Notes under the pieces: model-generated | The model's input: only the letters and a program-made list of their open reading frames with translations | What the model was told of the DNA's origin: nothing | The model's database searches: none | Source: Mantis religiosa | Lineage: Eukaryota; Arthropoda; Insecta; Mantodea; Mantidae | Assembly: GCA_030765055.1 (NCBI GenBank) | Contig: CM060958.1 | Span: forward strand, 79,113,827-79,177,826 | Direction: 5' to 3' | Length of the DNA: 64,000 nucleotides | Translations under genes and position numbers: made by a program | Shown here: piece after piece, positions 22,170 to 32,970 of the stretch | How the letters are laid out: every line of letters starts with the position of its first letter | Position numbering within the stretch: position 1 is the first letter of the stretch

Positions 22170-22720
22170 GACATGCTACTCAGGGCTTTAGAAACCTTTC
22201 TGTTTATTTACGATCTGGTTTAACCTTTATATTATTTTAAATAATATTTTGGAGAATTATAATTAGCTTTTAAGTTTAACCCAACCATTGGTTTCCAGCG
22301 AAAAGGAAATTACTATAGGCATTGTTCAACTTTTTTACCATTCCAGGGTCTCATAATTTCTTCATTCATTTCTTCATCATGTTTTCACAATTTCATCTTC
22401 TTTAGATGCGTGAATGAGAAGGTGCTAAAATAAAGTAACGTGAGATTTAAACCTGTTTATTTTTCTTTAATGTTTTGCGCTCGTACACCTTTAATTATAA
22501 AAGCCCCCTGTTAAACTAATGCCAGACAATTTCCTTGATATTCATGGAAATGGATAAAATATATTTGGGTATGTTTTGATTATTTTTCTAACCTCTCTCA
22601 TGGGTAGTTCAAATTCTGGAAATGCTGTATGCTTATAGACTATTGAGAATATTGTTGTAAAGAAATTAACATGATGGTCGCATACCTGTAGATACATCAC
22701 ACTAGATGGATTGGATGACG
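22170..22720. other. Gene-free stretch
   Basis: No gene or repeat was recognised. Confidence 0.4.
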
Positions 22721-22721
22721 G

Positions 22722-23105
22722 TACGGAGGGTATTCGGCACTGCAACCAATCTTGATCTATTGTATCTATGTCCTAAGTGCGACATCACCGGGAGGATGGA
22801 TGACGTGAGAGGAGACAGAGGGTGACTCTCCCAAGGAGTCACGACGGTGCAGGGGGTAGCGTCCCTACAATTGAGAAGTTGCAAACGAGACATCCACCAA
22901 CACTTCTGCCCTGAAAGAGACTACCAGATAACAGATGATGTGAAATGATAATGAAGATGAAACGGAAGGACAGGAAATTCGGGGCATAAAATTAACCTAC
23001 CCAGCATTCGCCTGGGGACCTGGGAAATCCCTCCCAAAAACCCACGGTTCAGGTAAGTCCGTCACGGGAATCGAACACAGGCCTCCCGAATGGGGGCCAC
23101 AAACG
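22722..23105 (-). mobile_element. SINE3 copy
   Basis: Minus-strand copy of a tRNA-derived SINE. The head at the right end reads GGCCCCCATTCGGGAGGCCT and GTGTTCGATTCCCGTGACGG (box B). Then come TTTGGGAGGGATTTCCCAGG, the region with CATTATCATTTCACATCATC, and a body with CTCCTTGGGAGAGTCACCCT and TCTCCTCTCACGTCATCC. The 3' end TACGGAGGGTATTCGG (as read on plus) is shared with the SINE3 copy at 29370. Confidence 0.82.
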
Positions 23106-24516
23106 AACAGTAGATGAAGATTTAAGCTTTTGCATGTTCTATTTGTTTCCGTTATCATTTAATAATAAAAAGGTTCTTCAGGTTTATCCAATGGACAATG
23201 GTCAAAGAAATACAAAGGAAACTGGGGGATGTGAATATTTCTCAGCCTTAGGTCTACATTTGAAACTTTATCAAGCAAAGGTAATGGCATAACTGTCTCA
23301 AATCATTTGGCCATTTTTATTGTTTAGAGATTTTACTATCATTTCAGTTTCCTGGTATTGTACCTTCAAGGAAATGAGTAATATAAATATTTCTACACTA
23401 ACTCAATTTACATTAAATACTCGTAGATACAAAATAAGTCTTTGTAAGATTAATTTATAAAACTTAAATGGCATTAATAATTTAAAACAGACTTGTTTAA
23501 ATCAGTAACAACTTAACTGCTTATAACAAAGCAGGTGTCACCCTGGCAACGCTTGCGATTTACATACGAGAAGTTGCGATTTCAATCGACAGCGCAATTA
23601 AGTTGATTTTCATACCACGATTTACTTTCCATCATTTCCCTTCTTTCTATGGTTTCTGTTCTTCTTTCCGATACACATATATGCCAGCATGACATGAAAT
23701 TCTCCAATTGACTGTTTTTTTTTTCCTCGGTAAATCACTAGGAGATGATATATGCAATAAGATATATAACTTTTATGGTGACTTACTATGCTATATGTAC
23801 TTAAGTCCCAGGCTTTTTACTTACTACTATTGGTAAGTGGCTCTCCAATATATATTATATATGATATATATTGTTAAAATAAATATAATATATGCTAATA
23901 ACTATGCAATGAAGAATATTTTTTATACAGTTTAGTGTATAGCACTGATTATAAACGTTTGAAATTACGACAGAACTAGTATCCAATTTAGCCATGGAAG
24001 ACTACAACCAGAGCAGAGCACAACTACAGAATAGAAGAAGAGGAGAGACAACACATCAAGATAATACCCCGATACAATTGAGGAGATCAACAAGATTTAT
24101 ACAAAGAGATGACATCAATTAACATCAACATCTATTGGAAGAGGATCAACATTCATAGGACCTTTATAAAGAGATGACATCGTTTAATATTAATTTTTAT
24201 TGGAAGGATATCAACATTAATGTACGGAGAAGGAAAAGAGACCCAAACGACAAATCAAATAACACTCAAAGATCGACGAAGGACCATGGAGTAAGAAGGA
24301 ATAACTAAAGAAAATACCTACAACTGTCAAGTAACTATTCCATGTACAACCAACATGGAGTTTCAACGAAATTTAATGGACTTCAGGATACAAGGTTGGG
24401 AAGACTTCAGTTGCAGGCGCAAAATATTATAAATAGGTCAGCAGCCTTCAGTCAGTAAAGTTTATTATTGAGATTAAAATTATAATTTAGTTATGTATTA
24501 AAAAATTTACATACTA
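23106..24516. other. Gene-free stretch with a diverged shared repeat
   Basis: About 23690-23825 resembles 43575-43713 on the same strand. Shared order: AATTCTCCAA(T/C)TGACT, TTTCCT(C/G)GGTAAA(T/C)CAC(T/C)AGGA, and later TATGTAC(T/A)TAAG. The family is unknown. No gene was recognised in the remainder. Confidence 0.45.
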
Positions 24517-25426
24517 CGAGCGCTGTTCAATAAAGAATGATCATAATTTTTTACGGTCATAATTTATCGCACTAAAATTCAATCTTATTATATTCTGTTA
24601 GCTTAATGTGAAACAAACACGATGCAGTAGTTTCATTGTTGGTACTCCTGTTTCCCGCCTGTGAGAACCAGTCAAGTTCAGACATATTCAGTATTGCCTA
24701 CCACTGCAATGGAGGTACCATGCAGTTAAAGTTGATGATAGAGGAAGATCCGGAGTTTCTTTCAAACGTAATCACTGCTGATGAATCTTGGCTACACCAT
24801 TTTGATCCTGAGAGCAAACATCAAAGCTCAGTGTGGAAATCTCCTTCATTACCAACCCACAAAAAGAAAAAGTGATTACTTCTGCTGGGAAAGTTATGGT
24901 CATCTCATTCTTTGATATTCATGGAATAGTTTATCAGCATGTTGTACCTGCGTACACATCAGTAACTGGACAATACTACAGGGATGTCCTGAAAACTTTG
25001 CAAGTCCATATCAGGCGCAAAAGACCACGTTTCAATGAAGCAGGCTGGATGCTGCACAACGATAATGCGCAGCTGCATAGTGCTAATGTTGTTGCTGAAT
25101 ATCTTGCAAAAATCAACGTGAACTGCATCCCTCACCCTCCCTAAAGTCCGGATTTGCCTCATGTGACCTTTTCTATTCCCTAACTTGAAGAAACGCCTTC
25201 CTGGGAGGCATTATCCACCATCAGAAGCAGTGGTGAAGGCTGCGGAGGTGATTTTGAAGGATCTCTCAAAATGGTTTCCAGCAAGTCTTTGAATACTGGC
25301 AGAAACGCTGGGACAAGTGCATCTCATTCAGGGAAGACTATTTTGAGAAGGACCATCAAAATTATGAGGATGAGTAAAGGTACGGTGTCAAAAAAGTTGT
25401 GATCATTCTTTATTGAACAGTTCTCG
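24517..25426 (+). mobile_element. Mariner family M3, copy A (deletion derivative)
   Basis: The ends are CGAGCGCTGTTCAATAAAGA on the left and CGAGAACTGTTCAATAAAGA inward from the right. TA flanks are at 24515-24516 and 25427-25428. The length is 910 bp. It lacks about 0.4 kb of the transposase N-terminus present in copy C (57420-58742), with the same junction as copy B (45953-46828). Confidence 0.92.
24709..25378 (+). pseudogene. Mariner M3 transposase, N-terminally deleted and frameshifted
   Basis: The original start ATGGAGGT is kept at about 24709 but is followed at once by the deletion junction, ATGCAGTTAAAG. The catalytic part reads MLQLKLMIEEDPEF-like sequence, then NVITADESWLHHFDPESKH (first Asp), GKVMVISFFDIHGIVYQHVV, GQYYRDVLKTLQVHIRRKRP and LHNDNAQLHSANVVAEYLAK (second Asp). 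A frameshift near 24870, a stop in the PHPP*SPDL region and a disrupted third Asp inactivate it. The HTH domain is absent. Confidence 0.85.
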
Positions 25427-26962
25427 TAATAAAGCTCTGTTAGGTTAGATTTAGTTCTATGGCCACTGGAGACAGTTGCCATTAGGTTAGTTAATGTAGG
25501 CATGGGTTCTGTCTGCAAAAATAAACTTTTCATTAATTAAATGTATATGATTTGTAATTTATTAGATAAAAAGGGCACAATAAGTCCAGGTTTGAACTCT
25601 AGGCACCAGGACCTAAGCTCGCAGACTAAAATAAAATAAAATAAATAATACACTTTAGTCTAAAACAGTTTAGTTTTATGAGAAGTATATTGTATTTGTA
25701 GGAGAAACGTCATATCCAAAATGTATACTTGTTTTATTCCTGTAATTGTGAGCTGAAAAAAGTAATTTAATTAACAATCCGTTTCCTTATTGATGTGAAT
25801 GGTTGAGAAAGCAAAAGCCAGATATTCATATCTTTAAGTTCAAGTCCCTAATACTAATGGCTCTATTGGCTGGAAAGTTTTCCTAAGCCCTGTAATCGTT
25901 AGGTTTGCATGGAAAGGGCCAATTCATCGATTGATGATGGCGTTGTTGCAAATGTGGCACAGAAACAAAAATGTTCAGTGTTATCCGCATCTAGCCAAGC
26001 TACAAAATGACTGCTGACTTGCTCTTCCCGATTTTTCTCCCTTTTTTCCCGGGTTTGTTTGGGGAATCTTTTATTATTTAATGGAATAAAAAACACAAAC
26101 AGAAATGAAGCGTGTTGCGGGACGAGTTCGCTAATTGCACTGCTGGGTCCATTGTGTGTTCCCTTTGCTTTGCTGTTTGGCGCAAACTTTGGGGGTATGC
26201 GAGTACGTGTGGGAAAAATAGCATACAGTAGCATCTGTTGCTGCAGATGGAAGCAACTGCTAATTACGGTCTGTCTCCCTCTTGACATACAACTGCGAGG
26301 TATTATACATAAATGTGCTGTAGGCAAGATGATGTAGCCACATAAACACGGCGCTGAATTGCATTTCAATAACATTAGTTCACATGCATGATCCTCGTGC
26401 TGGATGCACTAACAAGACTTCATGGACAACAACAAAAACGTTAATCTATCTTAAATTTGTGTACATTGGAAGCATGGTTGTCCAGTGTCCTGCTTTTGTA
26501 GCATTTTGTTCTGCTTTTTGTGGTTAATTTTATAACTAATGCACTTCTTTACTTAGGAAAAACAAGCTACTATCTTAAAACAACTGCAGGAATAATTTGT
26601 TAAAAGTTTCGTTTGTGACTCATGTATACTCTCATTTCGTAGTAAATAGATCAACTATCAGAGCAGAGAGACAGTTTAAGGTTCTCTCCCCTTCATTCCG
26701 CGCTAGCCTTGTTGTGCTGGGCAGACAGTTCCTTATATAGCACCTATTATTTTGTTTTATTAGTACATTCGGAACCACAAGGCGTGAATACTGATTATTG
26801 ACATCATGATAAATGCGACAGCACATTTTGGTCCAAGCGTATGTCAAAGATCCCACTCGATACTTACCAGCCAAATGACTGAGGAAACCTGTTTACCATA
26901 ATGACCTTTATCATTCAAACTAATGTCTTACCTAATAAGTGGCTTATTTGGCATTATAAATA
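25427..26962. other. Stretch without a recognised gene; one 158-codon open frame
   Basis: A minus-strand frame at 25899-26375 is open for 158 codons. Its translation is rich in Pro, Ser and Cys with a KREKNREE segment and shows no domain I recognise. It may be a chance frame. Minus-strand 25588-25620 carries a weak tRNA-like box B remnant beside an (AAAAT)n-like run. No other feature was seen. Confidence 0.35.
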
Positions 26963-28281
26963 CGAGGCATGTATTTAAAGTCAGTACCGTTTTGCGATTC
27001 CGCCGCCGCAGAGCTACGGTCGGCGTTCCGCGCATGCGCGCTGGTTCCCTACATCTCTTGTCTATGCACTGACGCCATTACAGTCTGATTCTTCATTGTA
27101 TACGTTGGTTACTGAGTGTTTTAAGATGCCTCCGACAATCGTGAGTACCACCGATTGTGAAGTACGGGCTGTTATACGATTTCTTAGTGCTAAAGGCGTA
27201 AAACCGATCGATATTCATCCTGAGATCTGTGAAGTTTACGCACAAAACATTATTAGTGATGGAATTGTAAGGAAATGGGTGAGAGCATTTAATGATGGCC
27301 GCACAAATGTGCATGATGAAGAACGGAGTGGGCGTCTTTCGGTCGTTACTAAAGATTTGGTGCAGAAAGTGGACGAAAAGGTTAGAGAAAACAGACGCTT
27401 TACAATTTCATCATTGTGCGACTATTTTTCTCAATATTCTCGTAGTGTTTTGTATCGCATTGTGACCGAGAACTTGAGGTACCGGAAATTGTGTTCACGT
27501 TGGGTTCCGAAAATGTTGACGGAATTACACAAAACCCAACGTTTAGGTAGTGCATTGATTTCCTTGAGCGGTACCACAATGAAGGTGACGATTTTTTAGA
27601 CCAAATTGTTACTGGTGACGAAACATGGGTGGCGTACGTCAACACCAGAATCGAAACAACAATCCATGGAATGGCGACATTCATCATCACCCACAAAAGT
27701 GAAGTTTAAGCAAACAATTTCTGCCCGGAAAATCATGTGCACAGTTTTTTGGGACAGAAAAGGAGTATTGCTAGTGGAGTTTCTGTCTCGTAATGAGACA
27801 ATCAATGCAGCGTCTTATTGTGAGACATTGAACAATCCAGAACAAAAGAGGTGGTAAGTTGAGTAAGGGTATCATTTTGCTGCATGACAATGCCCGTCCA
27901 CATGTGGCTAATCAGCCCAAAGATCTCATCAAATCTCTTCAATGGGAAACTCTAGATCATACTACATACAGCCCTGATCTGGCATCCAGCGACTACCATT
28001 TGTTCCTGCACTTGAAGAAACATCTGGGCGGTCAGCGTCTTCAAGACGATAACGAAGTCAAAACAGCTGTGATACAATGGTTAACACGTCAGACGGCAGA
28101 ATTTTATGAGGAGGGTATTCAGAAACTCGTGCCACGTTATGTCAAGTGCCTCATTATTCACGGAAATTATGTAGAAAAGTAGATTAAGGCACAGGCTTTC
28201 ATGTAAAAATAAAATTATTGCGATATCTCTGCACGTCCTTTTTAAATTCCAAAGCGGTACTGACTTAAAAAGCATGCCTCG
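26963..28281 (+). mobile_element. Mariner element, full length and well preserved
   Basis: The ends are CGAGGCATGTATTTAAAGTC on the left and CGAGGCATGCTTTTTAAGTC inward from the right, both continuing AGTACCG(T/C)TTTG. TA flanks are at 26961-26962 and 28282-28283. It is 1319 bp with one plus-strand transposase gene that needs only a few frame corrections to read through, so it appears to be the youngest full-length mariner here. Confidence 0.93.
27126..28182 (+). pseudogene. Mariner transposase (DD34D), frameshifted
   Basis: It starts MPPTIVSTTDCEVRAVIRFL at 27126. The N-terminal half is open to about 27555 and includes the HTH region (DGRTNVHDEERSGRLS, SSLCDYFSQYSRSVLYRIV, LRYRKLCSRWVPKML). 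A one-base shift follows, then QIVTGDETWVAYV (first Asp). Another shift leads to the frame PESKQQSMEWRHSSSPTKVK and KIMCTVFWDRKGVLLVEF. After a gap near 27845 the last frame is open from 27859: GIILLHDNARPHVANQPKDL (second Asp), TYSPDLASSDYHLFLHLKKH (third Asp, exactly 34 residues later) and ending HGNYVEK at 28182. All three catalytic Asp residues remain; about three frame disruptions inactivate it. Confidence 0.9.
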
Positions 28282-28444
28282 TATTTTACCAAATTTTGCG
28301 TTAAAGCAACTTTCTTGTACTCGTGTTTAAACGTTCTGAAAATTATTGCACATAAGATGCTTTTAACATTGTATTTCCAAAATATTTTGTCACATTTTGA
28401 TGAGATATATAATTAAGAAGTTACACAAAATTTTCCCTACTATT

Positions 28445-28878
28445 GTAACCGAGGCGGTTTCGTTGTGGCCCGCATTCCGGAGGTTTGCGTTCGCTTCTCA
28501 TGGCTAGTCTAACTGACCCATGGCAATTTCGGGATTTCTCCGGCGAATGCTGGGTAGGTTAGTTACATTTCCCGAATTTCGTGTCCCTCCATTTTATTTC
28601 CATGATATTTTCATATCATTTCTCATCTGGTGATATCTTTTAGGTAGATGTTTTGGCAGGAGTCTCTGCACTGTATGGCAGCAAGATACGCTCCTGGTAA
28701 ACATCTACTCCTCCGGTACGACCGTCTCCGGTCTTCCGGCCGGCCTGTGGGCCCTTTCTGGACCACAGCGGGTGGCATGCTGGTTGTACTGGCCTGCCGA
28801 GGAGTTTCCAACTGGTCAATCGTAGGGACTGACTCCTTGAGTCGACCGCCCTTTGTCTCACCTCACCTCATCTCTCCC
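28445..28878 (+). mobile_element. SINE3 copy
   Basis: The head has CCGAGGCGGTTTCGTTGTGG and CCCGCATTCCGGAGGTTTGC (anticodon-arm region and start of box B). The body matches 48945-49288: GGAGTCTCTGCACTGTATGG, CTCCGGTCTTCCGGCCGGCC, GACTCCTTGAGTCGACCGCC, ending TCACCTCACCTCATC at about 28870. Box B is decayed. Confidence 0.82.
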
Positions 28879-28882
28879 CCCG

Positions 28883-29028
28883 TTTTTTTTTTGTAATTTA
28901 CGTACTCCAAAGTTAAGTCATATCGGACGGTGAATGAATTGGGTGAAATGCTCAAATGAGTCCAGGATCCATGGAGCTTACAGTTAACCGATATTTGTCT
29001 TGAACGATAAGGGAAGACCCCGAAGAAA
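28883..29028 (-). mobile_element. SINE1 fragment (3' half)
   Basis: Minus-strand SINE1 tail and body. On the plus strand it starts with T9 (28883-28891), then GTAATTTACGTACTCCAAAG and the TCATATCGGACGGTGAATGA segment. It stops at AGACCCCGAAGAAAACC, before the tRNA-like head, and is followed directly by a second SINE1 in the same orientation. Confidence 0.85.
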
Positions 29029-29030
29029 AC

Positions 29031-29243
29031 CAACGTTGTCATATCGGACGATGAATGAAATGGATGAAATAATGCTCATATGAGTCCCGGATCCATGAAG
29101 CTTAGAGTTACCCGACGTCCATCTTTCAGAGTAAGGGAAATTTCCGGGAAAAGCTTATCCAGGTAGCTCACCCTAACATGGATTCGCACTCGGGACTTCT
29201 TAAACCCGAGGCAGAGACCCTACCATCTACGCTACCAAGGCAG
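29031..29243 (-). mobile_element. SINE1 copy in tandem with the previous one
   Basis: Minus-strand SINE1 with a head (CCTTGGTAGCGTAGATGGTA) and body, joined at its 3' end (AACGTTGTCATATCGG on plus) to the truncated copy at 28883-29028. Box B is decayed (GGATTCGCACTCGGGAC as read on plus). The tail with GACGTAAATTA is missing at the junction. Confidence 0.82.
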
Positions 29244-29402
29244 ACTTTCTAAACGTGATTTCTCTTAATTAAAAGACCCATTTTAATAATAGGTATATTA
29301 TAGAATTTGAAACGCCATGTTAAGAAATAGTATATATCCAAAATGTTGGGATTAGGATTACAGTACGGAGGGTATTCGGTACGTAGGCCACCATACCGTG
29401 CC

Positions 29403-29651
29403 CTGCCCACCTCTGTAGCGTAGATGGTAGCGTGTCTGCCTCACATTCAAGAGGTCCCGAGTTCGAATCTCGGTCAGGGTGAGTTACCTGAATAAGGTTT
29501 TTCCGCGGTTTTCTCTTATCCTTCGAGGTGAATGTCGGGTAGCTGTAAGCTCCATGGACCCTGGACTCATACGATCATCATATCACCCAATTCATTCACC
29601 GTCCGATATGACTTAACGTTGGAGGACGTAAATTAAAAAAAAAAAAAAAAA
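29403..29651 (+). mobile_element. SINE1 copy nested in SINE3
   Basis: Full-length plus-strand SINE1: head CTGTAGCGTAGATGGTAGCG, box B GGTCCCGAGTTCGAATCTCG, GGTCAGGGTGAGTTACCTGA, body, GTCCGATATGACTTAACGTT, GGAGGACGTAAATT and A17. It sits within the SINE3 tail at 29370. A clear target duplication was not resolved. Confidence 0.9.
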
Positions 29652-29912
29652 TACAGGGTCCATTGCGCCTATGACCCCAAGTGGGCAGCCCCGGAAGGAA
29701 GGATGAGGTGAGAGGAGACAGAGGGCGGCAAAACCAAGGAGCCAAGACAGTGAAGAGGGCAGGGACCCTACAGTTTACTTGGATAGAGGCTTCCGCCGAC
29801 AGACCAGGACAACGGACATGCTCCTCTACTACGGGCCGGCAAAGAGCCCAGCAGCCGAGTCCCAAAGGTCCCTGGATGGTGGTCCCAAAATGGTCCCAGC
29901 ACAAGCGTGGAG

Positions 29913-30166
29913 AAAAAAATTGAAATGTGTAGTGTTTAACTCCCGCTTTTACTATATATGGCACCGCAGGCGATGACACTGATGATACATGAGAGGAAGA
30001 TGGAGCACCGGTGGAATGAGATGGCGGGGGAAACCGGAAATCCCGGATAAAACCCTCCCCAGCGCCGTGTTGTCCACCATAAATCTCACTTTGCGGTCAC
30101 CTGGGATCGAACCCGGGCCGCCTTGGTGAGAGCCAAGCGGTCTACCCACTGAGCCACGGGGCGGCC
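29913..30166 (-). mobile_element. SINE2 (tRNA-Glu-like head) nested in SINE3
   Basis: Minus-strand SINE2 with head GTGGCCGCCCCGTGGCTCAG, TGGGTAGACCGCTTGGCTCT, CTCACCAAGG and GGCCCGGGTTCGATCCCAGG. The anticodon-loop sequence CTCTCAC and the box B match tRNA-Glu(CTC). The body includes TCTCATTCCACCGGTGCTCC. The target duplication is ACAAGCGTGGAG (29901-29912) and ACAAGCGCGGAG (30167-30178), one mismatch, inside SINE3. Confidence 0.93.
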
Positions 30167-30476
30167 ACAAGCGCGGAGACCAGCAACCGATTTACCGGAG
30201 GAGAAAGTAGTTTACCTCAGAGCATGTCATCCTGCCATGCACCGCCGAGACACCCGACGACTATTCCAACCTGAAAGAGACCACCAGATGAAAGATGATG
30301 TGAAATGATAATTGAGATGAAATAGTGGTACAGGGGCATGCGGTTAAAATACCCAGCACTCGCTTAGTGACGCGGGAAAACCCGCGACAAAACCCATGGG
30401 TCTGGTAGGTCAGCCACGTGAATCGAACCCAGGCCTCTGGAATGCAGGCCACAGATGAAACCGCCTGAGCCATCCC

Positions 30477-31689
30477 GCTTGGTTACCCAACGTGTTAAAA
30501 TTCATTTTATTTTGTTCGTTGGACTGAAACATATAACAATACTTCTAACACCTGATTTCGTTATGTATGGTGCCTTTCAGTTTAGTTCAGCGATTTTGTT
30601 GCTCTTACGGAGTGGTACCCCTGCTCTTGTTAGCTTGCACCTTGCTTCCCGCACGGTTATTTTCCGATCACTAGCCTATCCCAAGAAGTAACAGATAACA
30701 CCTTGCGTACGCGTTTGTTCAAGCTACACGACGGGCTTGGGGAAGCGATACAACAACCCTTTGAATCATTATTGATATCTGCATTATCGATCGCGGAATT
30801 CATTAAGGCAGATAGCTCAACTGCCAGATCTTGCTTTAGAAGATTCTCTTGTAAATGCTAAACAGAATAAATTACACGCGTAGCATTATTTAATAACAAA
30901 TAGTAAACAGAAACGTATTTAGTTTAAACTTAATTAGTTTTTAAAGATCAAAAAGGAATTTATGTGCATAGAAATACTAATTTCTCAAAAGGGAAAACAG
31001 GTGAATTACATGGTTCAGCTAAGAACTTGGCATAAATTGTTCTTTAGGCATTAGTTATAAAAATTGACCTCTCTGGCAGTACTAAGACTTAGTTGCCCCT
31101 CCCTAAGTGTAAACCAAAGCAGACAATAGGTAAAGTAAAACAGTTCAACCATGCATCTATGTATGCATGTGTGCTACTGCAGGAAAGAGGGGGAGAGACA
31201 ACTCTATTAACACTTTCGGAGTACTGTTTCCCGTGCCTGGGTATTTTTGTGTACGTGTAGAATATTTTTTATATATTTAATTATTACTTTTGTCAGCTTA
31301 GAATTGCAAAACACAATATTGTGAATCTACAAGTTCATTGGAAATAAGTGAATAGAAAAAGAAAGAAGGTAGCAAGAGAGGAGGGATTCAATTTTAGAAA
31401 AAGAAAAGCTAAATAAAACTGACAAACACTAACCCATCCATGTTTTCCGCTAGCAAGCAGAAATATAGTCAAAAGCATCAAACTTGGCCATGCCATGGTC
31501 ATTTCTCTACTATTTCATTGATGCTTAATGATCAATAGCGTTTAATACTCAGTTATGGACCACTCATGGGTGTTTATCTTGAACTATGCTTGAGGGGATG
31601 CGATATTAATGTATAATCAGTTTGTTTTAAAACTGTGATAATATCGCTAAGTGGACATTAATAGCTTAATAGCTTACTTTATCTAGCTC
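30477..31689. other. Gene-free stretch
   Basis: No gene or repeat was recognised. Open frames are short and without motifs. Confidence 0.4.
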
Positions 31690-32185
31690 AACAGTTAAGT
31701 GCAGAGGTTCTACTACCGGACCCGTAGGAGCAAGGACACGGACCTCCTTCTACCGGGGAGCGATGGATACTCCGGGGCTCTTTCCATAGGAGTCTAAAAA
31801 GCCGCTCCCCCCGCTGAGCACAACGTCAAGATGGGATGGAAGTAGATGCGCCACTTACGCGCGTCAACCCCGCAGGGAAGACTACCGAAAACCTCGGTGG
31901 GGCCGCCTGGTGATCTAACACACGTTCTACTAGCTCTGCAGGCTGGTATCCGGGACTTATTAGACAACCCTCTACCCCTTCCGGGCGGCTTTAGCCTGGC
32001 CGGAGGTACCCAATTCCCTGTGGGTGTCGGGAACATATTGCCCCTCGAGTCCAACCCAATCCGAATAACTCCCCGGCAGTTCGGCCCGAGGTTCCTCTAG
32101 TAACGTCAGAGGTACCACGGATGCTAAGGGTCCGCAGCGCCCGCACCTCTGCAGCTGAAGGGGACGGATCCCCTACCTGATTTAG
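31690..32185 (+). repeat. Repeat R, longest copy
   Basis: About 490 bp, GC-rich compared with its flanks. It begins near TGCAGAGGTTCTACTACCGG and ends GGGGACGGATCCCCTACC. It aligns with 15320-15725 along its length and with the insert at 18810-19043 (minus) in its beginning and second half: GAGTCCAACCCAATCCG, TTCGGCCCGAGGTTCCTCTA and GGTCCGCAGCGCCCGCACC. No protein motif or RNA polymerase III box was recognised with certainty. Confidence 0.75.
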
Positions 32186-32649
32186 ATCGGAATTCAGAAA
32201 AAAAAAGAATATTAGTAAAAATCTAGGTCACTCAACACATTCTTTGGAGACATATGGAGATAAATTTATAACATTGCTTATTAACTGTGAGAAAATTACG
32301 AAATCCTACTATCTCAGCATTCACTTTGGTCTTCCTTAACGAAAGAAAGCACATTCCTTTATATTTTGACATTAAAAATTTTGGTTTTGATTCACATGTT
32401 CAAATAGTGTCAGTTTTTGTAATAATTCTTGAATGCGATGTTACTTCGTTACTGTTATCTAATTATAGCTTGCCTTAATTTTGACGTTAGTTTTCTCTTT
32501 TTTCAGTAATTGCATAATTAATTTTTATTATTATTCCAAAATGTATTACATTACTTTCTAATTTAGAACATTTGATCTGACAGCTGAGGAAATGCTGGTA
32601 AGAAAGTCATAATTTTATTTGTGGAATAGCCTTGACAAAACATGTAACA
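32186..32649. other. Gene-free AT-rich stretch
   Basis: No gene or repeat was recognised. Confidence 0.4.
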
Positions 32650-32659
32650 TTAAGGAAAG

Positions 32660-32884
32660 GGCCCGCCTCGGTAGTGTAGATGATAGCGTGTCTGCCTCAC
32701 GTTCAAAAGGTCCCGAGTTCGAATCTCGGTCAGGGTGAGATGGGCTTTCCCTTATCCTTAAAGACGAATGTCTGGTAGCTGTAAACTCCATGGACTCAGG
32801 ACTCATTTGAGCATCATTTCACCCATCTCATTCACCAACCGACATGACTTAACGTTGGAGGACGTAAAATTAAAAATAAAAAAG
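32660..32884 (+). mobile_element. SINE1 copy with target duplication
   Basis: Starts GCCCGCCTCGGTAGTGTAGA, box B GGTCCCGAGTTCGAATCTCG, and ends GGAGGACGTAAAATTAAAAA. A short internal deletion follows GGTCAGGGTGAG. The direct repeat TTAAGGAAAG lies at 32650-32659 and 32885-32894. The 5' end at GCCCGCC defines the SINE1 start. Confidence 0.93.
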
Positions 32885-32970
32885 TTAAGGAAAGAGATAC
32901 GAGCGTAGGCGTAAGGATAAATAAATGACACGACAAAGTGTTTTTGGTGCGGGATTGAAGCAAGCAGTGT

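Larger units (their letters stand above)
29370..30476 (-). mobile_element. SINE3 copy interrupted by two other SINEs
   Basis: The outer element is SINE3 on the minus strand. Its 3' end starts at 29370 (TACGGAGGGTATTCGG on plus). The tRNA-like head lies at 30476, reading GCGGGATGGCTCAGGCGGTT (box A), GGCCTGCATTCCAGAGGCCT and GGGTTCGATTCACG (box B). SINE1 (29403-29651) and SINE2 (29913-30166) interrupt it. Without them it is about 600 bp, the longest SINE3 in the window. Confidence 0.82.

Noticed and set aside
28640..28896. Three overlapping open frames of 62-82 codons
   Set aside because: They lie wholly inside a SINE3 copy and have no protein similarity I can recognise.
30090..30160. tRNA-Glu(CTC)-like sequence on the minus strand
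   Set aside because: It is the head of SINE2 with body and target duplication; the acceptor stem is not complementary as needed for a functional tRNA. The same reasoning applies to the SINE1, SINE3, SINE4 and SINE5 heads.
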